Below, piece by piece: positions 46,731 through 54,700 of a stretch of 64,000 bases of DNA (positions within the stretch are counted from its first letter, which is position 1; each line of letters starts with the position of its first letter). The DNA lies in NCBI GenBank assembly GCA_029212405.1, contig JARGNR010000010.1, positions 1 through 64,000 of the forward strand, written 5' to 3'. This DNA comes from Saprospiraceae bacterium. Lineage in GTDB: Bacteria > Bacteroidota > Bacteroidia > Chitinophagales > Saprospiraceae. Made by a program: the position numbers and the translations under genes. The notes beneath the pieces are model-generated. The model was given only the letters and a program-made list of their open reading frames with translations. It was not told the DNA's origin and searched no databases.

Positions 46731-46780
46731 TTCATGAATTTGAGGTCTATACAAATACTACTATAAACCATTAAAGAGAT

Positions 46781-47239
46781 ATGAAATCAAATATAGCCTC
46801 TCTTTCTATTCTCCTCCTTTTAATCCTGTCTTCGTGTACAGATACATTCGATTGCAACTGTTTTGATTATAAAGGCAAGGCAAAAATAATAACAGAGCGT
46901 AAAACCGTATCCAGAATAGCTGGCGAAGACACTATTATCACTCTTTCCCAAGATACTTTTGAATTTGAATTGTTATTGGGATGCGATAAATTTCATGTAG
47001 GCTCTGAAGAAGGAGAATTTATGGTAACGGATTCTCTGATTATATTTAATCAAACTAAAGACTATTGCCCTCCCAATGTTGACTGCATCTATACATTTGG
47101 TAGGAATGTATACAAATGGGAATGTTCTGATAATGGAACTCGGCTAATTTTGACAGAAGAGTTTAAACCCGAACGTACATTAGTACATCAATTGGGAAGT
47201 GTAACGTATTCGCTATTAAATCAAGAAATTAATTATTAA
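46781..47239 (+). CDS. Small lipoprotein of unknown function
   Basis: A 152-residue lipoprotein (signal MKSNIASLSILLLLILSSC, Cys19). The mature part begins TDTFDCNCFDYKGKA and has eight Cys in pairs (CNC, CDK, CPPNVDC, WEC), suggesting disulphides and a small beta-sheet. No family is recognised. It follows the decarboxylase by 50 bases and converges with the barrel gene on the other strand; the two stop codons overlap by four bases (47236-47239). Confidence 0.75.
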   Translation: MKSNIASLSILLLLILSSCTDTFDCNCFDYKGKAKIITERKTVSRIAGEDTIITLSQDTFEFELLLGCDKFHVGSEEGEFMVTDSLIIFNQTKDYCPPNVDCIYTFGRNVYKWECSDNGTRLILTEEFKPERTLVHQLGSVTYSLLNQEINY

Positions 47240-47955
47240 AAAACATTGATTACCAGATTGGCTGAAATGTAGTAGTTCCTTAAAAAGAAAACTTGAGTAG
47301 GAATAATTTGATAAATTGTCTCTTTATAAATCGGATTATTATTGATATAGATTTTATTCAGCCCATAGGAGAATCTGGTACCAATAGCGATGTTATTGGC
47401 GATTTTGGTTCCAATTCCGACCACTGCTGATACATCTGTTGATTTTATTTCAGGTTCAATTTGAGCAAATGAAACATCAGTAAAGTCTCTCACGTTTTCT
47501 TGAATTCTTAGATCAATCAATCGACTCAAAGCAATTCCGCCCTCAAAGTATAGTTTAGATTTAGCCCCATGAGGTTTGAGTGATAGCATCAATGGAATTT
47601 CTGCATAATCTAAATGGATGAATCTGCTTTTAGGATAAGATACTCTAAATTCAATTTCTTCTTCTTCAATGCTGGCTCCCTTACGAATCAATAAAAAATT
47701 CACATCAAAACTCAGTTTTTCGTTAATAAATGCAGACACCTTTAATCCACCAAAGATGCTAGAATAATCATATCCTGTATAATTGTCCCCATCCAGTTGT
47801 GAAAATGTAAGACCTCCTATAATCCCTGCAGAAAATCTTTTATGTACTTTTTTTGTATGTCCTCTTTGAGCAGAAGAAATATAGATAAACCCCAATAGAA
47901 ATATACCTATCAAAATATTTCGATTTACCAAAGGTCTGTAATTATTCATCATCAA
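47236..47955 (-). CDS. PorT-like outer-membrane beta-barrel protein
   Basis: A 239-residue exported protein with signal (NRNILIGIFLLGFIYISSAQ near residues 8-27). The mature part matches the outer-membrane beta-barrel (PorT-like, OMP_b-brl_2) pattern: FSAGIIGGLTFSQLDGDNYT, SIFGGLKVSAFINEKLSFDV, FIHLDYAEIPLMLSLKP, SKLYFEGGIALSRLIDLR and a C-terminal YYISANLVINVF strand. Eight strands are likely. Function unknown. Its stop overlaps the lipoprotein stop by four bases; the next gene to the right is divergent with ~320 bases between. Confidence 0.85.
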   Translation of the reverse strand: MMMNNYRPLVNRNILIGIFLLGFIYISSAQRGHTKKVHKRFSAGIIGGLTFSQLDGDNYTGYDYSSIFGGLKVSAFINEKLSFDVNFLLIRKGASIEEEEIEFRVSYPKSRFIHLDYAEIPLMLSLKPHGAKSKLYFEGGIALSRLIDLRIQENVRDFTDVSFAQIEPEIKSTDVSAVVGIGTKIANNIAIGTRFSYGLNKIYINNNPIYKETIYQIIPTQVFFLRNYYISANLVINVF

Positions 47956-48278
47956 CTAAAAATTGTTTATCTGTGTATCCAAAAATACAAAGAAAACTTC
48001 ATTAAATGTTAGGAATACAACCTTTCATTCAATTCTAGAGTCTGATATTGAGCATGAAAAATGAAAAGGATACTATCTTGTATAATCTCAACGTTTTACT
48101 GTGTTTACATAGGATTTTAAAATTACTTTTAAGGGTTTACTTTAGATGCAAAATCTATTCTCGATTCTATCGTGTGAATTCGTAAGTCTTGGTACGTTAA
48201 GAACACAAAAGAAACAATATCTATTATAAACCAAAAATGGGTTAATTATTTCAACTGTAAGCATCGAACTAAAACCAA
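47956..48278. other. Gene-free interval between divergent genes
   Basis: A 323-base AT-rich gap that must contain promoters for the PorT-like gene (left) and the PycTM-like gene (right). I see no -7 box with exact TAnnTTTG close to either start, no hairpin of note and no ORF. In particular there is no remnant of a Pycsar-effector N-terminal half; an in-frame TAA lies six bases upstream of the 48279 start. Confidence 0.6.
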
Positions 48279-48542
48279 ATGTATTACATCAAAAACGAGA
48301 AGAAGAAAAACAAGCTTATTGGTCAATGTTTTACCCATATGGGTATGGATGAATATACCCAATCCGTTATGTCTGTTGTAGAAGATGGAAAAACACTTTA
48401 CTCTTCTATTTTAACGGATATTCACAATGTAGGTGTCACATTAGCTCGTAAATATCGACTAATAAGAAATTCCTATTTAATATTTCTTTATGGAGTCATA
48501 ATTTCAGTTATTTTATTTGCAATTTGCCATCTCGTCTACTAA
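48279..48542 (+). CDS. C-terminal half of a Pycsar-effector-like (PycTM/DUF5706) membrane protein
   Basis: An 87-residue protein with one C-terminal membrane segment (YLIFLYGVIISVILFAICHL). Residues ~9-80 resemble the C-terminal half of Pycsar effector (PycTM, DUF5706) proteins: LIGQCFTHMGMDEYTQSVM, then LYSSILTDIHNVGVTLARKY, then RLIRNSYLIFLYGVIISV. In complete PycTM proteins two helices with an ADNKA-type start precede this region; here they are absent and an in-frame stop is just upstream. No nucleotide cyclase is adjacent. It starts a tight unit with the barrel fusion 19 bases downstream. Confidence 0.65.
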   Translation: MYYIKNEKKKNKLIGQCFTHMGMDEYTQSVMSVVEDGKTLYSSILTDIHNVGVTLARKYRLIRNSYLIFLYGVIISVILFAICHLVY

Positions 48543-48561
48543 ACCTTAATGAATCTTATTC

Positions 48562-51500
48562 ATGAAAAACAAATATTTTATACTTTTTGCCTTCTTATAT
48601 TCTCAAAGTATTCTATTCGGCCAACAAAGCGCAGATTTCTTGTTCTTTTCCAATGGTACAGATGATTCCAAGTTTATAAAAAACATGCCACATCCACTTG
48701 ACACTGATGTGACATTAGTTTCTTTGGGGGATAATGGTGCCCAATTATTACAAAATATAGTTACTACCTACCCAGATCATACATTAAAAACGGTTATTGG
48801 TGATCGAGACATCAATCAATTAGTAAAGCCTAAAAAAGGACAATTTAAATATAAAAAATCAAGAATATGTCCTGATCCTTTTGTTCAAGAATTGGATGAT
48901 CAACATGTAATGATTACATTGAACTCCAATTGGTTTATAGATCGAGAATATAAGTTCAAGGCACTCAATTACGATTGTGATTTTTTCAATGAAATTCATT
49001 TACTTGAAGGGCTTGAAGATATTTTAGAGGATTATAAAGAGTGGAATAAAATAATTGTTGCTCACCATGGAATTGAATCTATTTCTGAAATTGCAGGAAA
49101 GGGTCTGGGATGGTATAGTTTCATCCCATTTTATGGTCAAATGTATCAATCATTCCGAAAGAACATTGGTAACAAACAGGATTTTGCCTCCAAAGGATAT
49201 CATAGATACATCTCATTTCTTTCAAAAATCACTGAAAAATTTGATAAACTATGTATCATTTCTGGCCACGATCATATCAATCACGTAATCCATCATGAGT
49301 CGATTACCCATATCAATGTAAACAGTAGCAGTATTCGAAATAAATCTTCAAAAAACGACCAAACATCGTTTCTTTCTAAAGAGCCAAATCTATTACAGTT
49401 AAAGTCAACCCCAAATGGATGGGAGTTTTCTTTTCATTCAGAAACGACAGAGCATGTTATTAGCAATGTATTCAAATCAACAAAGAAAGAGCCAATAACT
49501 CAAAAAGAAAATCAACTTTCAGAGGTAAAATCAACGGTAAAAGCAAGTGAAAAATACGATGCCAGTGCAATGACTCGATTTATCTATGGAAGTGGGTATC
49601 GAGAAGAATGGTCTACTCCAGTCACTGCCCCATTACTGAAAATTGATGAATATGATGGAGGTTTACGGCCGTATGCTATTGGAGGCGGACTGCAAACCAT
49701 GAGCATTAAGTTTAAGAGTAAAAATGGTAAAAAATATGCTTTCCGAGTTTTGGACAAGCAGCCAGAAAAAAGTCTTTCAGACATCATCCGAGAATCCATC
49801 TATAGAGTTATTGTTCAAGAAATGATAACAACGATGCACCCTTATGGTCCATTGGTTGCCAACAAACTTCTGGACGCAACAGATATTATTCACATTAAAC
49901 CGGAATTATTTATATTGGAAAGACACCCCGATCTAGAGGAAAAATATCATTCTTTTATTGGAAAAATAGGCACTCTGGAAGAGAAACCATCAGGAAAGAA
50001 AAAAAACAGGGAAGGCTTTTATGGTGCAGATAAAGTTGTTTCCAGTTATGACATGTTTATTTCATTGCGTAAATCATATAAAAATAAAATTGACCCCATG
50101 GCCTATGCCAAAGCCAGATTAATGGATATGTGGTTGGGTGATTGGGATCGGCACGAAGACAATTGGAAGTGGGCCATGTTCAAGGAAGGGGATTACAAAA
50201 TTTATAAACCCATCCCAAAAGACAGAGACCATGTATTTTCTAAATGGTCAGGTTTCATTCCCAATATTGCAGATTATGCTGTCAGCAATGCCGAAGATTT
50301 TGGATATCATTTTGGCAACATGAGACATCTTAATTTCAAGGCTCGTTTTTTGGATCGTGAACTTGCAGGTGAAGTCAGTCTGGATATCTGGTTGCAAGCG
50401 GCTCAATACCTACAAAGTCAATTAACAGATGAGGTTATTCATGATGCGGTCCTACAAATTCCAGGAGAAGTATATGACTTTCATGCAAAAGAGATCGAAG
50501 AAAAATTGATTTCTCGGAGAACAGACCTTTCTCAATTCATCCAAGCCTATTACAAAGAGCTCAACCGGGATGTATATATCACAGGAACCAATAAAAGTGA
50601 TTGGTTTGAAATCCACCGCCAAGAGGATGGAAAAGTACGTGTAAGAATCTATGATCAGAAAAAAGATGGAAGTCGAGGACCACAGTATTATCAGCGGATT
50701 CTACAACCCGAAATTGTTCAAAAAATTTATTGTTTTGGATTGGATGGTAAAGATAAATTTGACGTATCAGGGGATGTAAAAAAATCAATTAAAGTACGAA
50801 TATTGGGAGGGAGTGATAAAGATCAAATTCGGGATGTATCCCAAGTAAGTGGCAAGGGAAGACTTACCCAGGTTTACGATACTTTTAAAGAGGATAGTAT
50901 CACTTCAAGCAATGAAACGGTGATCAAACGCCCCAGTCAACCTGCCCATTATGACCCTTATGCATTTGATTACAATTGGTTGATTCCTATTATTACGATC
51001 AGAAATAGTTCAGGAAATGGTTTCGGGATTGGAGGAAATGCGACCTATATCGTTCGAGGGTTCAACAAACCAGGATACGCTAAAAAATGGACATTTGGAG
51101 GCGTCTATTATCCGGAATTAAAAGCACACAGCATCACAGGAGGATTTAAATTCAGACATTTTATCGGAAAAACAGATCTACAATTACGCAGCAGATATTC
51201 TTCTTTTTATGATAAATTTCCATTCTTCTACGGCATAGGGAATGACACAAAATTTGATCGAGAAAATAGAAGGGAACTCAACAGTATTGATTACGACATT
51301 GTTGATGTTGAAGCGGGATTGGAAACTACTTTTGCTCAAAAAAGTACCTGGTACAATCGAATTCTTTTCGAAAACCATGATGTTACCAATCGGGATGATA
51401 TTGCAGCGCTTGATACTACCTTGAATGGATATGGAAAACAGTCCTTCTTTTCGCTAAAATCTGCCTTGGATTTGGACTTTACCAATAATTCACTATATCC

Positions 51501-52011
51501 TGAGGATGGAGCTCAATTCAGTATTTCACTAGAAGGTAGAACCAATATGGACGGAAAGCTATCTTCGAATTTCAACACTCGATTTTCATATTTTAAGACC
51601 TTTGACCTGGGCCTTAAGACAACACTAATTGGCTCGTTGCATTACAATCAAGCCAACGGAACTTCAGCCTTTTACCATTTGAGCAAACTGGGTAGTCAAA
51701 CCCATTTTAGGGGATATACAAGAAATCGATTTATTGACAAATATGCGATGTTATACAACAGTGAAGCACGCGTAATTCTGGGAACGATCAAAACGCCATT
51801 GATCCAATTTGTAGTTGGGGTATTTGGTTTTTATGACGGAGGCAAAGTATGGAACGAGCGTTCTGAATTCAGTGATGGGAAGTGGAACAATAGTTATGGC
51901 GGTGGAATTTTCTTTGCTCCTGGCTTTAAAGATTATACGATATCATTTTTATTTGCAAGACCAGAAGATGACTTTACCTATTCAAAATTCCAGATTGGAT
52001 TTGATTTCTAG
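48562..52011 (+). CDS. Fusion: degenerate metallophosphatase + kinase-like + Omp85-type barrel
   Basis: An 1149-residue exported protein (signal MKNKYFILFAFLYSQSILFG). Residues ~25-310 form a calcineurin-like phosphoesterase with altered metal motifs (GDNGA, GDRD in place of GNH, AHHG, SGHDH). Residues ~360-600 have a kinase-like pattern: Lys398 in YAFRVLDKQPEKSL, Asp527 in LGDWDRHEDNWKWA (D-x-D-R-H-x-x-N) and DRDHVF near 555. Residues ~800-1149 are a BamA/surface-antigen barrel (THFRGYTRNRF, ending FTYSKFQIGFDF). The protein should sit in the outer membrane with its two enzymatic-like domains in the periplasm. The kinase assignment is my inference. Confidence 0.72.
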   Translation: MKNKYFILFAFLYSQSILFGQQSADFLFFSNGTDDSKFIKNMPHPLDTDVTLVSLGDNGAQLLQNIVTTYPDHTLKTVIGDRDINQLVKPKKGQFKYKKSRICPDPFVQELDDQHVMITLNSNWFIDREYKFKALNYDCDFFNEIHLLEGLEDILEDYKEWNKIIVAHHGIESISEIAGKGLGWYSFIPFYGQMYQSFRKNIGNKQDFASKGYHRYISFLSKITEKFDKLCIISGHDHINHVIHHESITHINVNSSSIRNKSSKNDQTSFLSKEPNLLQLKSTPNGWEFSFHSETTEHVISNVFKSTKKEPITQKENQLSEVKSTVKASEKYDASAMTRFIYGSGYREEWSTPVTAPLLKIDEYDGGLRPYAIGGGLQTMSIKFKSKNGKKYAFRVLDKQPEKSLSDIIRESIYRVIVQEMITTMHPYGPLVANKLLDATDIIHIKPELFILERHPDLEEKYHSFIGKIGTLEEKPSGKKKNREGFYGADKVVSSYDMFISLRKSYKNKIDPMAYAKARLMDMWLGDWDRHEDNWKWAMFKEGDYKIYKPIPKDRDHVFSKWSGFIPNIADYAVSNAEDFGYHFGNMRHLNFKARFLDRELAGEVSLDIWLQAAQYLQSQLTDEVIHDAVLQIPGEVYDFHAKEIEEKLISRRTDLSQFIQAYYKELNRDVYITGTNKSDWFEIHRQEDGKVRVRIYDQKKDGSRGPQYYQRILQPEIVQKIYCFGLDGKDKFDVSGDVKKSIKVRILGGSDKDQIRDVSQVSGKGRLTQVYDTFKEDSITSSNETVIKRPSQPAHYDPYAFDYNWLIPIITIRNSSGNGFGIGGNATYIVRGFNKPGYAKKWTFGGVYYPELKAHSITGGFKFRHFIGKTDLQLRSRYSSFYDKFPFFYGIGNDTKFDRENRRELNSIDYDIVDVEAGLETTFAQKSTWYNRILFENHDVTNRDDIAALDTTLNGYGKQSFFSLKSALDLDFTNNSLYPEDGAQFSISLEGRTNMDGKLSSNFNTRFSYFKTFDLGLKTTLIGSLHYNQANGTSAFYHLSKLGSQTHFRGYTRNRFIDKYAMLYNSEARVILGTIKTPLIQFVVGVFGFYDGGKVWNERSEFSDGKWNNSYGGGIFFAPGFKDYTISFLFARPEDDFTYSKFQIGFDF

Positions 52012-52027
52012 CACAGACAATATAAAC

Positions 52028-53068
52028 ATGGGACAATTTTTTACGATAACAATAAGTATGCTCTTCTTATGGACAATGATGTCCTCTTGTGCACAAAATG
52101 CTAAGACAGCAACACCTCAAAATCCTGCACCAATAGAAGAAAAAGGTCCATTATCATTGGACTCAATGCCAATAGATACTGCTTCGATTGAAATGGTCTA
52201 TCATTCCAAAGATTTTACGGACAGTACTTCGAGTTATTCCCAATCGAAAACATTTAACTACGATCTGTCGAGACCCTCTAATACCTCCGTTTTACCAGCT
52301 GAATTAATGGAGATATCCGCTTTGACCTACGATGTCGGTAAAAAAGTTCTGTATACGGTGAATGATGAAAAAGGAGATTTGTATACCTTAAATCCTACAG
52401 ATGGAAAAATTATCGAAAAAAAGAAATTTGGTAAAAAAGGAGATTATGAGGGAGTTGAAATTAGTGATGAAGGCATCATTTATACCGTTACGGCAAATGG
52501 AAACATCACTGCAATAGAAAAATCCACTGGAACGACTGAAAAATTCAAAACCAAATTAAAGACGCTCAATGATGTGGAAGGATTGGGCTACGATGCAAAT
52601 CGAAAGCTGCTTTTATTAGCTTGTAAAGGAGCTCCTACTCTATCTGTTTCTTTTCAAAAAACAAAGAAAATCAAAAACGTATATGGTTGGTCAATTGAAA
52701 ATAAAACTTTGATCGAAGAACCGATATTAAGTATTCATGATGAAGCCTTGCTTGAATATCTGGAGCAGAACGAACATTCATACAGTAAATCCAGAATGAA
52801 AAAATATAAAAAACGAGCAAAGAATTTTTCACCTTCTGGCATTGCTTATCAATCTGACGAAGCGCTATACTATTTGATTTCAAGTGTTGGTAAATTACTA
52901 ATTACCGCAGATATAGATGGCAAAATCCACCACATTGAATTTCTGGATGATACGTACTTCGCGCAGCCAGAAGGCATTTGTTTTGGTGAAAACAATTCAC
53001 TGTATATAAGTAATGAAGGCAGAGGACTGGTTCCCAAATTGATGCGATTTGACTTTCTATCTGAGTAG
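52028..53068 (+). CDS. SdiA-regulated-type beta-propeller lipoprotein
   Basis: A 346-residue lipoprotein started at the ATG at 52028, 16 bases after the previous stop; the ORF's upstream ATG lies inside the barrel gene. Signal MGQFFTITISMLFLWTMMSSC ends at Cys21. The mature part looks like the SdiA-regulated family, a phytase-like propeller: ELMEISALTYDVGKKVLYTV, DYEGVEISDEGIIYTV, LNDVEGLGYDANRKLLLLAC, FSPSGIAYQSDEALYYLISS and FAQPEGICFGENNSLYISNE, with conserved Glu/Asp in the repeat loops. It may bind metal and phosphate. Cotranscribed with the phosphoesterase/kinase-like fusion. Confidence 0.85.
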   Translation: MGQFFTITISMLFLWTMMSSCAQNAKTATPQNPAPIEEKGPLSLDSMPIDTASIEMVYHSKDFTDSTSSYSQSKTFNYDLSRPSNTSVLPAELMEISALTYDVGKKVLYTVNDEKGDLYTLNPTDGKIIEKKKFGKKGDYEGVEISDEGIIYTVTANGNITAIEKSTGTTEKFKTKLKTLNDVEGLGYDANRKLLLLACKGAPTLSVSFQKTKKIKNVYGWSIENKTLIEEPILSIHDEALLEYLEQNEHSYSKSRMKKYKKRAKNFSPSGIAYQSDEALYYLISSVGKLLITADIDGKIHHIEFLDDTYFAQPEGICFGENNSLYISNEGRGLVPKLMRFDFLSE

Positions 53069-53264
53069 AATAGACCTATCGAGGTAAATCACGAATTGAT
53101 ATTTAAAATATAAGCGAAGGTCTAATATTCGACCAAAAATCAAGTATTCTATTTAGCTTTAGAAAAGATTTTCTATACAAACAACTTACGTATAGAGGTT
53201 CAATATTGAAGAAAGAAAATTTATTTCTTTTTAAAATTAAATTACTCGTGAAATTGAGTTTCAA

Positions 53265-53657
53265 ATGATCAATATGAAAACATTTTGGTACTGGTCCATT
53301 GTGATTGTTGCTCTCTATGCCATGTATGCCTCCTACGGGTTGATACAAGAAGAATATACTAAAACACATGCCTGTCCTGAAATCATGACGATTCCTTTTT
53401 GTTATATTGGATTTGTTTGTTTTACATTGATCTTATTGAACCACATTATACCCTATCGCTATTCAGAACAAGGATTTGCCATTGCCTTATTCATGCCAAT
53501 GACAATGGCAATAAACGGGTCAATGTTTGAACTTTTTGGTAAATTCATTGGGCCAAAAACAAGTAGTGGAATTCCTTTGAGCTATATTTTGCTAGTATTT
53601 TGTGTGTATTTCACTGTTGCCAAAATCTATTATTTGAAATCAATAGGTGAATGGTAA
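53265..53657 (+). CDS. Small four-helix membrane protein of unknown function
   Basis: A 130-residue membrane protein with about four hydrophobic segments: WYWSIVIVALYAMYASYGL, IGFVCFTLILLNHIIPY, FAIALFMPMTMAINGSMF and LSYILLVFCVYFTVAKIYYL. The stretch CPEIMTIPFCYIGF, with two Cys, is distinctive. I do not recognise a family. The first or the fourth codon (MKTFWYW) may be the start. Single-gene unit; no clear promoter elements in the ~200 bases upstream. Confidence 0.7.
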   Translation: MINMKTFWYWSIVIVALYAMYASYGLIQEEYTKTHACPEIMTIPFCYIGFVCFTLILLNHIIPYRYSEQGFAIALFMPMTMAINGSMFELFGKFIGPKTSSGIPLSYILLVFCVYFTVAKIYYLKSIGEW

Positions 53658-53789
53658 TATCTAAGGTATACATCATTTATGATGTCTCCTTCAAATCAGT
53701 ATACATTCCGATGAGTTACCAACGAATTTGCTTATATTGATAGCATAAATCTGAATACCCGTAAGAAGTTGGTACTAAATTATTGACAC

Positions 53790-54662
53790 ATGTTTTCAAC
53801 CTATTCCCAATATCAGTCAAACCTATTGTACTTTGAAAGTCAAGAGGGGAAGATGGCCTATTTTGATGAAGGACAAGGGGAATGCATTTTACTTCTACAT
53901 GGGGTCCCCACTTCATCTTGGTTGTATCGAAAAATTATTCCGATACTACTTCAGAAAGGATATAGAGTGATCGCACCTGATATGCTGGGCTATGGCAGCA
54001 GCGACAAGCCAGAGGGGTATGAATTGTACTCTGATTTTAAAATGGGAGAACGCATTTTGAGAATGATGGCTCACCTAGAAGTTGGTTCTTGGTCTCACGT
54101 ATTTCATGATGGAGGTGGACTATGGACATGGGCCATGTTAGAGCAAGATCAGACGAAAGTTAAAAACCTTTTTATGTTGAATACCATCATTTATCAAACT
54201 GGATTCAAACCTCCGATAAAATTTGAAAAAGGTATAATTGCAAAATTATTTACACGTTTGTATAGCTATTCTAAATTCACCCAAAAAATTTCAATAGACC
54301 CTACCTTTAAAAATGGCATTCACCACAAAAACAAAATATCTAGTGATATGTTGGAAGGATACAAAGTGCCATTAAAAGGCAAAGGTCATCTTGCATTGTA
54401 CTATTTTTTTACGCAAACTTGTAAGCAAATAAAAGACTATAGCCCTTTGCATCAATCTCTCAAAATTCCTTTAACTGTAATTTGGGGAAAATGGGATGAT
54501 GTATTGAGATGGGAGGGCAATGAAGAGCATGTGAAATTAAACTTTACTGTTTCACAAGATGATATTCACCTAATTGATGCAAAACATTTCATACAGGAAG
54601 AGCAACCTGAAGAAATTGCAGAAATCATAATTCAAAAATTGCAGAAAACGATTTTAACTTAG
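53790..54662 (+). CDS. Alpha/beta hydrolase (dehalogenase/epoxide-hydrolase-like)
   Basis: A 290-residue alpha/beta hydrolase. It begins with ILLLHGVPTSSWLYRKIIP (HG oxyanion motif) and VIAPDMLGYGSSDKP. The nucleophile elbow is VFHDGGGLWTW, so the nucleophile is Asp107, as in haloalkane dehalogenases and epoxide hydrolases, not Ser. The usual Trp after Asp (HDWGG) is replaced by Gly, so the halide-binding Trp is absent. The acid Asp is in IWGKWDDVL and the His in IDAKHFIQEEQ. Cytoplasmic. The substrate is open; epoxide hydrolase is a better guess than dehalogenase. It runs into selO with 38 bases between. Confidence 0.85.
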   Translation: MFSTYSQYQSNLLYFESQEGKMAYFDEGQGECILLLHGVPTSSWLYRKIIPILLQKGYRVIAPDMLGYGSSDKPEGYELYSDFKMGERILRMMAHLEVGSWSHVFHDGGGLWTWAMLEQDQTKVKNLFMLNTIIYQTGFKPPIKFEKGIIAKLFTRLYSYSKFTQKISIDPTFKNGIHHKNKISSDMLEGYKVPLKGKGHLALYYFFTQTCKQIKDYSPLHQSLKIPLTVIWGKWDDVLRWEGNEEHVKLNFTVSQDDIHLIDAKHFIQEEQPEEIAEIIIQKLQKTILT

Positions 54663-54700
54663 AGTTGGCCTATGAGATTCACACAATTCACACTATTTTA

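Noticed and set aside
51815-52027. Long N-terminal extension of the SdiA-regulated-type protein
   Set aside because: This part overlaps the barrel-fusion code in another frame; the ATG at 52028 gives a proper lipoprotein signal.
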